64,000 bases of DNA. It comes from Eucommia ulmoides. Its lineage: Eukaryota; Streptophyta; Magnoliopsida; Garryales; Eucommiaceae. The DNA lies in the NCBI GenBank assembly GCA_016647705.1, contig CM028328.1:46804647-46868646 (forward strand). The letters are read 5' to 3'. Positions 22,558 through 33,685 of the stretch are shown here, piece after piece. The position numbers and the translations under genes are program-made. Every line of letters starts with the position of its first letter. Position 1 is the stretch's first letter. A model generated the notes under the pieces. That model was not told the origin of the DNA and did not search any database. It worked only from the letters and a program-made list of their open reading frames with translations.

Positions 22558-24363
22558 TTGTGTTTTGTCGTTATTATCGATATTGTGAGTAGATGACCCG
22601 ATTTTACTTTAGACATTTATTTTGTATATAATTTTTGTTTTGTAGTTTTGTTTTTATTTTTATGTAGGGTACTTGGCGATGTTAGATCAACAGGTATTGA
22701 TGCATTCTGTTCAATGGGATTCTAAGCTGTTTATAGTGCTGGCACCATGCACATAAGCCAGTGAGGCATGTCGTTGAAAGATCAAGCCGTCTAGTGTAAT
22801 ATCTTGCCAAGCTTGAGGGCATTCTGAACAGGTCGGGCCAATGACATTAAACCACGCGCTTCTTGGGAGGTAACCTAAGTAAAAAATAAATTAAATCCGT
22901 CATAGCCGAATTTATTCGGAGGCGAGTTTCTCTCGCGTCATAGGTACGTGTTCTAAATCCCCTTCGTCAGCATGGTTTAATTTCATAATGTTGAGAATGA
23001 TGATTGGGCCGCTGAGAACACTATCCGTTTTAAGTTTGGAAGTGATATGTAGTATAGTATGTTAAATGTATTATTATTTTCTTGTGTGCATGTTTGTTTA
23101 TGATAGTTTGTGTTGTTGTTGCATGCTGAGTTTTGCGTTCATCTAGGCCGTTACTTGATGTTGATATTACCCTCTGATTGTTTTCAAGGTCAAGGGTAAT
23201 ACCCATGCATGTGTGTTCTGTGTGCTTGGCAATGCATTTTGGTGAAAATTATTGTAGATCCTAATTTGCATGAGCAGATAGACTCAATGTATTTCTATTC
23301 AATTGATTTGAGGTTGATTATTGATTAGCCAAACTCATGACACTTTAAGAATTCTAGAACCTGATTTTAGGGGAACCTTGAGGCAAAATCCTGGGCGAGG
23401 TAGTTCAGGAGATATGATTTAGGCATTCATTTTTATCACTTGAACCTTTTGAAGCTACCCTGAAAATTTTATCCCTTGTTACTCTATCGAAGCCAATAAT
23501 CTTTTCAATTCTGAATACGTATCAATACTCTATCCAATTAAATTTTTTCAAACCATTGTCTCTAAGTCTAAGTTTCAAATTGAGTGAAATCAAGTTAGCA
23601 TTAATTTATGCTACTTGAAGTGAGCGGTCGGGTTTCGGATGAATTTTTATTGATTCGGTATTAGTGTATTCACTTATCAATTTCTAAATCCTTTTTGCAC
23701 ACTCCTAAAATTGTAGAAATTTAAATTAGTTTGGGGGTGTGTTATGTCAAAAAAGAAAAAAAAAATTATGTTTCTTTCGACCAGTGAATACAAAGTTCTT
23801 AAATTCTTGTTCAGGGTTGTGTTTATGTGGGGTTGCGAGAGAGAGATAGCGACAAGCGTTTGTGCCTCAGGTATCGTTCTATCTTAACAATTTTATGTTT
23901 CTATTCCTATGATACTTTTGGTCGTTTCCAAATCCAAACCAAGCCCTATTGATCTTTGTGAATATCCGAACCTACATTAGTGGAAAGTGGACCCCAATGA
24001 GGCATATCGATATCCTAGTCCTATATGGTCTAAGTCGTGAGTTTCTTTGGTGGATAATCCAATCTGGTCTTGGATAGATATATTATTGAGTCTCGCACAA
24101 ACACGCTAACAAGATGTAGAATGGCATTTACCATTATTGAATGTCAAAATTCTAGAATAACACATGATGTGTTTTACTGCCGGAACTAAATATAACTGGT
24201 GATTGTTGAGGGAAAATGACTTGGTCATTAGAAGGATTCAAAACTCGCATTTCGTTATGTTTAGATTGTTTTTAGGTTGTTTGTTATTTAATTTAGTTGT
24301 GTTTTTCATTTTAGTGTGAGTATTTTGCTCGAGAACTAGCAAAATTCCAAGTTTGGGGGTATT
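22558..24363 (+). other. Non-coding internal region of element F
   Basis: A leader and a gag-like start (ATG at 22679, MLDQQVLMHSVQ) break off quickly. From about 22800 the sequence is the 3' untranslated region of an Athila-like element, including the motif GCGCTTCTTGGGAGGTAACC (22856-22875), then AT-rich DNA to the PPT. Protease and pol are wholly missing, so this is a large internal deletion derivative. Confidence 0.7.
24351..24363 (+). other. Polypurine tract of element F
   Basis: GTTTGGGGGTATT immediately before TGATAGG, preceded by AGCAAAATTCCAA as in element A/G. Confidence 0.85.
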
Positions 24364-25751
24364 TGATAGGTGTGATCTGCCTATCTATTTTCAAACTGAA
24401 TTAAGTTAGTTTTTGAGCGTTTTTATAGTATTTGATTACATTTTAATTAGTTTTTATTCTTTTTGTATAAATCAGGTGTGTGGGGTCAAAACGTATGAAA
24501 TCGGAGCGTAAACGATCAATTTGGACCAAGAACGGTCGGAGAACGGTGGAAAAACAAGCACAGAGACAAGATTCTGAAGAGAAGCCCATTGCCATGGCGT
24601 CAGACCTCTGCTGTGGTGGTGAAAATATAGAGAGGGTCAATCATGCTGGACATCCACCGCCACAATGGTGAGATCCACCGCCGCGACGGTGAAATTGAAG
24701 GATGGTCACCAAATCTACCGCTGCGGCGGTCACCTCTGCACAGATTAGATATTTTTTTTGGATATTCTCTCCTTATTTAAACCTTCTTCTTCTCTCCTCT
24801 CCTCAAGCCCGGCTATAGGAGACCCCTTAGGGTTCCTATGATTTTGAGAGTGTTTTGGGTAATGCTCCACCAAATCCGAAGGAGAAGATTACAAGACGAA
24901 GAAGGAGAAGCGATCTTGGAATGATATTAACACCGAATCTTCGGACTACATCTAGTTTCCTTCATTTCTTTCCTTATTTCTTAACTTTGTATTATGGTTT
25001 GAGCATGTTTAGATCATTTATCATTGTATATACAGTTATGGTCATTAGCTAAACAGATATTGTTTAGGGATTAATAATATTTATGAATATATGATTTTGA
25101 AATCGGTGTTTTGTTAATAGTTGTTCTTCGTTATTCGATCGTGTTTGCCATGTTTTCTATGATTATATGCTAGTTTTGATATATTGAGAATACGAGGTTT
25201 GACACTCGGGAGAGGTAACCCTGGATTCGAACTACGATAAACATAACGTGACAATCCAATAACCGGGGAGGGAGTTGGAAAGTGTGCAATCAATGAAGTT
25301 TGGCGAGAGTCACGTGACCTAGGGTCGTTAAGACATTGAGGGGGACATCTTCGTTGACACGAAGTCGCGTATTCCCTTGTCTTACACTCGGAAGAGGTGG
25401 CGAGGGAATTTACAAACAGAGATTGTTAAAGAAGTCAAATACCATTAACGTAAGTCAGATGATATCAAACATGTTTAAGTAAATGAAATTAATTCCTAGG
25501 AAATCTACTCCCCTAAACAATCTCAATATAGTATTTATAGTATAGTTAATTTAATTAGTATTTTAGTTTAGTATTAGTATAAATTAAAAACCTTTTTAGT
25601 GCCTAGATAAAATTAGGTTATGATAATCGCGGTAGTCGATAGTAATCTCAACCAATCCTTGTGGATACGATACCCGACCGAAAGGTCCATTATACTAAAA
25701 TTTAACCTGTACGCTTGCGGTGAAAGTGGTGACGCTTAATTGCGGCCACCA
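24364..25751 (+). repeat. 3' LTR of element F
   Basis: TGATAGGTGTGATC to GGCCACCA, followed by AGTTTTT. The GC-rich palindrome cluster lies at 24590-24735. The twin hairpins lie at 25193-25222 and 25371-25409; the second has the longest stem of the window, ATTCCCTTGTC (25371-25381) against GGCGAGGGAAT (25399-25409), allowing G-U pairs. Confidence 0.9.
25371..25409 (+). other. Hairpin 2 of the twin-hairpin module, best copy
   Basis: An 11-bp stem (including G-U pairs) encloses TTACACTCGGAAGAGGT. The loop is nearly identical to the loops of other LTRs while the stem is different in sequence. Confidence 0.65.
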
Positions 25752-25758
25752 AGTTTTT

Positions 25759-26071
25759 ATCTCACCACTGCAGCAGTAGATGTCCAACAAGAATTAGCCC
25801 TCTCTCCATTTTCACCGCCGCGGCGGAGGTTTGAAGCCGTGGCGGTGTGTTTTTTTTCTGAATCTTGCCTTCGTGCTTGTTTTTCTATCATTCTCCAACC
25901 ATTCTGGATCCACATTTATTATTTACGGTTCAATTTCATACCTTTTTACCCCTATACACCTGATTTATACAAAACTAATAAAAGCTAATTAAAATTTAAT
26001 AAAATACTATAAAAATGATTGAAAACTAACTTAGTTCGGTTTGAAAATAAATAGGTAAATCACACCTATTA
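25759..26071 (-). repeat. Inverted 5' fragment of an F-type LTR
   Basis: On the minus strand it reads TAATAGGTGTGATTTACC onward, matching the first 313 bp of the F LTRs up to GTGGTGAGAT. It closes the right end of element F beside the TSD copy GAGAC. Confidence 0.85.
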
Positions 26072-26076
26072 GAGAC

Positions 26077-26148
26077 ATATGAGAATGCCAAGTTGTACAA
26101 AGACAAAACCAAGAGATGACATGACAAGCACATCGTTAGGAGGGAGTT
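26077..26148 (+). pseudogene. Integrase of element A, continued (YENAKLYKDKTK)
   Basis: Codons for YENAKLYKDKTKR*HDKHI and VRREF continue the integrase C-terminal region exactly where element F interrupted it. A TGA replaces the usual Trp after KTKR or a neighbouring codon. The piece ends at the start of LTR G. Confidence 0.8.
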
Positions 26149-27171
26149 TGATAGGTGTAATTTACCTAATCTATTTCTAAACTGAACTTGTTAGTTTTCG
26201 AGTGTTACTATAGTATTTTAATAAATTTTTATTTGTTTTGTAATAAATCAGGTATTTGGGATGAAGAGGAATAAACATGGATCATAAACGATCAAATTGG
26301 ATCAAGAGCATTGGAAGAACGGCGAAAAATGAGCAAAAATGACAACATTCAGAACCTGCAGCCCACCACCACAGTAGTCAAAATACAGAGAGGGGCCCAA
26401 ATCTTCTGATCGCTCACCGTTGTGGCAGTGAGATCCACCACCTCAGCAGTGAAACAGCCGAAAACTTTCTGCTTCCACCATTGCATTCGCTGCCGCAGCG
26501 GTGACATTACCCACATACCTACCGCCATGGCGATGACCTCTGCAGCTGTAAAGTAGATTTTTAGATATTTTGTTCCCTTTATCTTCCTTCCTCCTCTCCA
26601 TTTCGGCCATGAAAGCTCATACTTAGAATAGATAGATTAGAGAGAGTTTTGGGGAGAGCTAATCCAAATCCAAAGGAGAAGAATACAAAATGAAAAAGGA
26701 GAAGATCTTGAAGCAGTTTTATCATCAAATCTTCGGACAACGGCTAATTTATTTCGTTTATCTCTTTATTTGTTAACTTTGGCTTATTGTTTGAGCATGT
26801 TTAGCTCGATTGTTGTTGTATAAATGGTTATGGCCATGAGCTAAATATGGATTATCTATGGGATTAATGTAATTTATAAAATGTCATTTGTTTGAGTTGT
26901 GTTTCTTTAACAATTGTTCTTCACTAATTTCATTGTGTTTAACATTTTGTCATGTTTATATTCTTGTTTAGATATATTGAAAAATCGGGGTTTGACGCTC
27001 GGGGGAGATAACCCTGAATTCGGACTAGAGTTAGACACAACGCGACGATCTAACAACTTGGGAGGGTGTTAGAAAGTGTGCAATCTATGACGTTGAGGCA
27101 AGACTAATGTGGCTATGTGTTCTAAAAAATACAAGAGGGGGATTTCGGCGTTAACGCAAAGTCACATATTT

Positions 27172-27202
27172 ATTCACTTGTCACTCGGGAGAGGGAGTGA
27201 AT
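27172..27202 (+). other. Hairpin 2 of the twin-hairpin module in LTR G
   Basis: ATTCACT and AGTGAAT form a perfect 7-bp stem around TGTCACTCGGGAGAGGG. Confidence 0.6.
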
Positions 27203-27253
27203 GAGTTTATCATACAGAGATTATCAGATTGGTCGAATATTGTTATTGATAAC

Positions 27254-29356
27254 TGTTAATCCTAAGATTTTGATGGATAATTAAAGGTTGATGTTTTTGG
27301 TGGAACTAACGGTTTGACTAAGTGTTTCAGTTTATTAAGTTCCAAACGATGAAGATATGATGTCAAAGATGTTGAAGGATTAAGAGGTTGAAAAATTTGA
27401 AGAATCTAGGGAAAATAACTTAGGTTAAATTTTAACTCTTAATATCCCAATTACGATCACACACTACAATAAAGAGTTTTAAATGTTTTTTTTATATGTA
27501 TGTGTGTTTTTTAGGATCCTAATTAGCTAAATTATTTGCTCCTATGTGTAATTGAAAAATAAATATTAATAATTGATTAAAAATGAATTTAAATATTTAG
27601 TGGAGCTAACTGAGAAACGAAATTAGTTAAAGGGGCAAAAACGTCAATGAAAATGGATTAAAAATGATTTGAGAGAAGTGTTCTAGCATCCATAAGTTGA
27701 CAAGTAAGTCGACCGGAGTATGGAAGGAAAATTCTCTGTATCTCTCAGTCGACAGGTAGGTCGACTTGTGCTTAAAGAGAAATATAACTCTCTGAATCTC
27801 TAGGTTGATAAATAGGTCGACCGATGGGCACAAAATCTTTGGCTTGGCTACATCTTGAATCGATCAGTTGAGAGCTGATCTTGGTCGGTCGACTTATGGG
27901 TCTGTTTCAGGATATTATGGAATTCTGGATTTTATTCTGAAAGTAGCCGTTACTAACCGTTTATTGGTTAGGATTTACGAGAGATTTTATGGATTTAATA
28001 TTATTTGAGATATACAACACATATTATAATATCCCTATATATTTGGTTCATTAAGTTTGAATATTTTTCAATTTGGTACATATAATTATTTCGATTTTAT
28101 TTAATTGTGATTGAGAAATATTTGGGGGACTTAATTGAGAAGTTTAAAAGCTATAATTAAGTGATTTGAACCAAAATGAAGTCTTAATGATATAAGGGGT
28201 CTATAAGAGTAATTACGTGTCATAACAAATGGGAACTAGCCATTAGGGAGCTTATTTTAATCCTATTTATATAGACTTGCGTTTTTCATATCAATAAGAG
28301 AGATCAATAGTACTATACTGAGCTTTTCTAAGAGATATCATATTGAGAATTGTGAGAGCTTTTCTAAGAGTTATTCTTGAGAATTATTGGCAATGAATCA
28401 TTGTTGCTACCGAATCTGCAGTAATATTGCTATAATTATTCTTTCGGTGGATTCTGGGTGATATCTTTCCAAATTACTTTCTATTTGGTATTACTTGTTT
28501 ACATATGGAATTTGATCTTTAGAAATTGTTTTTAGATTTTTTATTGAAAAATATTTTTGAAACAATTTCTTGAATCAATCTGATTACATGCTCAATTGTG
28601 TGCTATCCATTTTTGTTTAAAATTAGATTTTGAATATTTCACTTTTCTATCACTAGTTTTGGGATATTAATTGAGTTTTAATTTATCTGGGGTGATAGAA
28701 GCTCCGAGTGAGAAAAATCACTTGTCAATTTTTAATTGGTAAGTTGAGTGACAAATTGAATACTGTTAGGAGTATTTAATCTAAGGGTAGCTAGTTTCAG
28801 TATCTTCCTATAAAGAGATTGAGGTAGTAATTCCTCCTGAATTGAATTGTTTTGTGAGAATTTTGTAACGATTAAATCCTTATCGGGTAAAAGGATATTT
28901 GGAGTGTTTATGAGGTTTTGATTCTTTAGCCTTTGTTTTAAAAAGAATTAGGTTATTCTTGAGCCTGTAAAAAGTAGAGGTTATTCCTAAGCTTCTGAAA
29001 AGGAATTTGTAAAGGTTGATTCTGAGCTTGTGAAAAGAATCTTTGTGAGGGTTTGGTTTCTACCTTTAAAGGGATATTGAGTTTAGTGGGTGCGACTCTC
29101 CGTGGGGCTCGGAGGACTGGATTAACCAAGAATAACTTGGTGAACTAGTATAAATTTATGATGTGCTGCTATCTTTACATTATTATTTTTTGTTGTTTGG
29201 TGTGCACCTAATTGATTTTATATTTCCGCTGTGATATAAAGATAATAATTAATTTAAGATTAAAATTAATTATTTAGGTTATGAAAGTATTTTTTTTCTG
29301 ATAATTTTTTAACTACCCAATTCACCCTCCCTCTTGGGTATTTCATTAGGCCAACA
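27254..29356 (+). mobile_element. SIRE/Maximus-like solo LTR S1 inside LTR G
   Basis: It starts TGTTAATCC and ends GGCCAACA with a perfect TSD ATAAC/ATAAC (27249-27253, 29357-29361). It is homologous to the LTRs of element M. U3 has GTCGACC-type palindromes (27690-27900), then a TATA-like stretch at about 28266. The conserved 3' part has TCCGTGGGGCTCGGAGGACT and AATTCACCCTCCCTCTTGGG. It is the youngest recognisable layer of this nest (depth four: M, A, G, S1). Confidence 0.9.
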
Positions 29357-29648
29357 ATAACTAAACGAAACCAAACACATTTTTATAAATGAAGTTTATA
29401 CCTAGATAATTTATTCCCCTAAACGTATCAATATAGTATAATTAGTATTTTAGTTTAGTTTAGTATATTTTATTAAAAACTTAATTTGAATCGCCTAAAT
29501 AAAGTTAGGTTATGATAATAGCGGTACTTAAAGATAATCTCAACCAATCCCTGTGGATACGACAACCCTGACTCTTCCAATATATATTAAAACTTGAGCC
29601 GTACACTTGCGGTGAAAGTAGCGACATATCTACGCGCTACCAAGTTTT

Positions 29649-29666
29649 TGGTGCCATTCTCGGGGA
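29649..29666 (+). other. Decayed primer-binding site after LTR G
   Basis: TGGTGCCATTCTCGGGGA differs from the tRNA-Asp complement at three positions, in agreement with C/T transitions. Confidence 0.75.
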
Positions 29667-30190
29667 TTGTGTTTTAGATTATTGTTGATACTGTGAGTAA
29701 ATGACCTGATTTTAATTTAGGCATTTCTTTTGAGTATAATTTTTTGTTCGTCGTTTTGTTTTTATTTTTCCCGCAGGGTACTTGAAGATGTTAGATCAAC
29801 AGGTACTTATGCAATTCTTTCAACAAGACTCCGAGCTATTTTATTGTGCTTGGGATCGTTACAAGGAGTTGTTACTTTGGATAGTTGTATATTTCAGTTT
29901 TCGCACACACACTTGGAAATGATCTAGAATGGCGTTTAATGATCTTGAATGTTGAAATTCTAGAACACCACATAGTGCGTTTTATTCTTGAACTAGATAT
30001 GATTGGGGGCCTTTGAGGGATTTTTTTTTTGGTTGATTAGTTTGAATTCAAAACTCACATGTCGTTACTTTTAGTTTGTTTGTGTTATTTTCTTTTTTTG
30101 TATTTAATTTCATTAATTAGTTGTGATAGTTCATTTTAGTGTAAGGGTGTTTTGTTCAAGAACTAGCAAAATTCCAAGTTTGGGGGTATT
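29667..30190 (+). other. Short leader, gag start and 3' end fused before the 3' LTR of A
   Basis: A leader like that of element F leads to an ATG at 29788 (MLDQQVLMQFFQQDSELF, then CAWDRYKELL, a gag-like start). The sequence soon turns into the 3' non-coding region known from element F and ends with the PPT GTTTGGGGGTATT (30178-30190). Part may belong to G and part to A; the join is not visible by eye. Confidence 0.55.
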
Positions 30191-31485
30191 TGATAGATTG
30201 AATTTGCCTATATATTTGAAAGCCAAATTTGGTAGTTTTCGAGTGTTGTTGTAGTGTTTTAATTCATTTTTATTTTTCTTTATGTAAATCAGGTGTTAGG
30301 GATAAAAACAGTTGAAATCGAGTTAATTGGCTGGACGTCGGTGGAGAAACATTTAAAACAATATCAAAAGAAGAACCTGCAGCCTCATCGCTACAGTGCC
30401 AACATCACAGGGCCACTAGCTCTTGATCGCTGTAGCGATAAAAGGGCAGAAGTCCTTCTGACTCCCCATCGCTGCAGCGATCAAGTAACAGTTGGCAACA
30501 CGTTTTCTTGATCTTTTTAGGATATTTTCAACCCCTATTTGTATCCACCCACTTCCAACCTTGCTAAGGATGTTTTTTAGACTTATTAGAAGCCCTAGAT
30601 TAGACCTAAGGAGAGGAGAGCACATTTGGAGAAGAGGAAACGATCTCGGAGCGATTTTTGCGGAAGATGAACTATCCACTATACAAATTTGTAATTCCTT
30701 CTTTGTTTATATCTTTGTTTCTAAACTTTTTGATTAAATTATGATGTTATTCTCATGTATTAATGAATATTCGGTTATGATCATGTGTGGCTAAGAAGTT
30801 ATTATCTAGGGATTGATTAGTTCATGAACATGCATGTTTGAGTGAATCCGTGTTTTGTTAACGGTTGTTCATCTATATCCAATTGTGTTTACCATTTTAA
30901 TACATCCATAGTATGCTTTGTATGGTATTGTGGTTGGTTTGAGAATACGGGGTTTGACACTCGAGGGAGGTAACCCCGGATTCGAACTAGGGTTAAAAAC
31001 ACAACACAACGTTATAATGTTTTGGGAAATTATTAGAACGTGTGCAATTCGTGAGGTTGGGGCTAGACTCATGTGATCGTTTAGAAGCTAGATAGGGATA
31101 TCGGTGTTGACACAATTGCATAGTCACTCACTTTATGATCGGGAGAGGTAGTGAGTGAGTTTTCGATACCTAGATTGTCGGATAGATTGAATACTGTTAA
31201 TGTAAACTAGACTAAATCAAACATGTATTAGTGAACGAAATTAATCCCTAGGTAATCCATTTTCATAGAATGAATCCCAAATATTTTAGGTTTAATTAGT
31301 TTTCAAATAGCGAACAGAATTCCAATTGTTTATCCTCTAGATAATATTAAGCTATGTCAATTATAGTACTTAACTAGTTCTAACGACAAATCCCAGTGGA
31401 TGACACTCGATCTTCGGATTCGCTTTATTAAAATTTGACCTCGTGCACTTGGGAGTAAAATAAAAGCGTTAAAATATCGCGAACA
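30191..31485 (+). repeat. 3' LTR of element A
   Basis: It starts TGATAGATTGAATTTGCC and ends GCGAACA. It is homologous to 3951-5296, including the palindromic ATCGCTGCAGCGAT (about 30469) and the hairpin 1 arms GGGGTT/AACCCC (about 30949-30977). It is followed by the TSD copy AGGGC. Confidence 0.85.
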
Positions 31486-31949
31486 AGGGCATCTATTGAT
31501 AGTACAACATTGACGATCCTGCTCCAGATGGCCCTACCCCTGATGGTCCGACTCCTAATTGCCCTACTGCAGATGGTTCTCCAAAGACTGTTGTGCAACG
31601 AATGAAGTTTGTCCACTGTAATTTTGTTGTGCACTAAACTGCTACTGGGTTGCGTATTGCATTGTCTGCATAAACTGGAACATTTGTTCCAAGTTTCTTA
31701 TGATTCTACAAAATCCAGCTTCCATGTTCATATTCATTTGATCCATGCCACTTTCTATCCCAGCCATCCGATGATCTATCATGTCTGTATGTACCCAAAG
31801 ATCATCAATCTGATCATGAAGCAAATCTAACTTTTGATCTGAGCTCAGTTCATCCTCATCATCTTCATCTTCTTCTTCTTCAACCTCTATTATCTGTCTT
31901 CTCTCACTTGTCTTTTTCACCCATCTATCTCTCTTTAACTCATACCGCA
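31486..31949 (-). pseudogene. Middle piece of the PF20167-like ORF of element M (coiled-coil part)
   Basis: On the minus strand it opens with MRYELKRDRWVKKTSERR, an acidic stretch (VEEEEDEDDEDE), then a likely coiled coil: KLDLLHDQIDDLWVHTDMID and MDQMNMNMEAGFCRIIRNLE. It ends in a Q-rich region with a stop and a possible frameshift towards GPSGVGPSG-like repeats. It joins 33686 on one side (solo LTR S2 between) and 3950 on the other (element A between). Confidence 0.65.
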
Positions 31950-33685
31950 TATTGATCCTAAACTTTTGATGGATAATTAAATGTTCAGATATGACAGAAA
32001 TTTTAGGGATATGATAGTATTAAAGATATATCATTGATATTTTGTCATCCCTATAGATATGGTTCATATATTTTGGTTATTTCTCAAATTGATTCATATA
32101 ATTCTTTCTATTCTATCGATTTGAGTTTGAGAAATATTTGAGGGACTAGTTTGAATGTTTTGAAAGCTATAATTAAGTCAAATATACCTAAAATGAAAGA
32201 TAATGATATATGGGGTCTATAGGTGCTTTTTAGATACTTATTATTTAAAAATTAGCCGTTAGAAGACTTGTTTCATTTCCCTATATATAGACTTGCGAAT
32301 TTCACATAATAAATACACCATATCATGAACTATTCAGTTCATAATCTTTGATAAGAGTCATTATTTATATTATTTTGAGAGATCAAATCGTGAGATTAAT
32401 TGTTGAGGAGTTCTTGAGTTTAAACGCTGACTGTATAAGTATCACCAATTTGAGTTGTTTAGCGTTTCAATCTATAATTCTTCGGTGTTATTCGAGTGAG
32501 ATCTTTCCAAGCTATTAGTCTTTATTGAATATTTATTTTTCTACATTTGCTTGATTGATAAGATCTTGATAAAATCATTTTCTGTACTTTAAATCGCATA
32601 AAAATATTTTAAAACGATTTTTGGTGAAAATCTGATTAACATACTTATTTGTGTGCTATTCATATCAATCATGATAAGATTTTTATGTTTTCTTGGTAAA
32701 AGTGTTCCAATCATATTCTTAATTGAGTTTATTTCTATGATTGATTGCTTAGTGAATTGATCGTATGAGAATCGTTTTTGAACTTTAAAAGCATTAAAAA
32801 TCTTTTAAAACGATTTGTGTGTTAATCTGATTACGTGTTTAATTGTGTTACCTGCATTCTTTATTATAATCATATTTTTTTCCTCACTTTATTTGTATCA
32901 CTAATATCGGGACATTAATTGAGTATTAATTAATCTGAGGTGGTAGAAGCTTCGAGTGGAAAGAACTTATCAATTTTTATAATTGGTGAGTTGTGTGCGG
33001 ATTAGATACTATTGGGAGTGTCTAATCAGGGGTAGCGGGTTTCAATCTCTTCCGGTAAAGAGATTGAGGTTTTGATCTTTCCCTAGAGTATAAAAAGATT
33101 AGATGTTAATTATTCCTTGATTGAATTTATGAGTGAATTGTAAATATTTCATCCTCACTTGGAAAAATGATACTTAGAGTATTTGTAAGGTTTAATTCTT
33201 GAGCCTAAGGTATAAAAAGAATTAGGTTGTGATTCTTCCTATAATAGAATTAGGTTAATCTTTAACCTGTAAAAAGATAGATTATTCTTGAGCTTGGAAA
33301 AAAGAAGAGGTTATTCCTGAGCCTGGAAAAATGAATTGTAATGGTTGATTCTGAGCCTGTGAAAAGAGTCATTGTGTAAAGGTTTGGTTCCTACCTGTAA
33401 AGGAATCTTGAGTTTTGTGGGTGCGAATCTCCGTGGGGCTCAGAGGACTGGATTAGCTTAGAGTAGCTTGGTGAACTCGGATGTATCGTGGTGTACTGCT
33501 TTATTTACTTTACTTATATATTATTATTTAGTGTGCAACTAGTTGATAATATATTTCCGCTGCTATAAAGAGATAATAATTAATTTAGGATTAAATTAAT
33601 TATTTAAATTTTTGAAGTATTATTATTCTATTAATTTTTATCACTACATAATTCACCCCCTCTTGGGTAACTCACTGGGCCAACA
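31950..33685 (+). mobile_element. SIRE/Maximus-like solo LTR S2 inside the PF20167-like ORF
   Basis: It starts TATTGATCC (TGTTGA decayed) and ends GGGCCAACA, in plus orientation, opposite to M. The flanks are CCGCA and ACCCC; they are not a clear TSD, although shifting one base gives ACCGC/ACCCC. It has a TATA-like stretch TATATATAG at 32282-32290, and the conserved 3' end TCCGTGGGGCTCAGAGGACT and ATTCACCCCCTCTTGGG. It lacks most of the U3 palindromes, being about 370 bp shorter than S1 and S3. Confidence 0.85.

Larger units (their letters stand above)
21081..26071 (+). mobile_element. Element F: deletion-derivative Athila-like element with an inverted LTR piece at its right end
   Basis: LTR 21081-22533, PBS 22540-22557, non-coding internal region, PPT 24351-24363, LTR 24364-25751, then 7 nt identical to the post-LTR leader (AGTTTTT), then an inverted fragment of the LTR 5' end (26071-25759). 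The outer flanks are GAGGC (21076-21080) and GAGAC (26072-26076), so the whole block behaves as one insertion. Removing it restores the integrase codons DEAYENAKLYKDKTK. The arrangement is odd for an LTR element (see findings). Confidence 0.8.
26149..29642 (+). mobile_element. LTR G (Athila-like), 5' LTR interrupted by a SIRE solo LTR
   Basis: It starts TGATAGGTGTAATTTACC, ends CGCTACCA and is followed by AGTTTTT and a decayed PBS. Without the 2.1-kb solo LTR at 27254-29356 it is about 1.39 kb. It carries a GC-rich palindrome cluster and the second hairpin ATTCACT/AGTGAAT (27172-27178, 27196-27202). The left flank is GAGTT (26144-26148). No matching 3' LTR is present. Confidence 0.8.
3951..31485 (+). 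mobile_element. Element A: Athila-like Ty3/gypsy retrotransposon carrying six or more nested insertions
   Basis: A 5' LTR (3951-5296), tRNA-Asp PBS (5303), gag, protease, RT, partial RNase H and integrase in gypsy order, a PPT (30178) and a 3' LTR (30191-31485) are all on the plus strand. The LTRs belong to one family that differs from all the nested LTRs. Flanking 5-mers are AGGAC (3946-3950) and AGGGC (31486-31490), one mismatch. The PBS complementary to tRNA-Asp, the DLGAS protease motif and the gag/RT sequence style point to the Athila lineage. Many stops and frameshifts and loss of catalytic residues make it inactive. The segment just left of the 3' LTR may derive from element G by recombination (see findings). 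Confidence 0.75.

Noticed and set aside
25740-25988. Open frame beginning MRPPSFYLTTAAVDVQQELA
   Set aside because: It runs across the junction of an LTR and an inverted LTR fragment; similar frames appear antisense in LTR D, so it is not a gene.
27254-33685. S1 and S2 as the two LTRs of one plus-strand SIRE element
   Set aside because: S1 has its own perfect TSD (ATAAC) and sits inside LTR G; the intervening DNA is the 3' end of element A and host-like gene sequence, without PBS or PPT of SIRE type.
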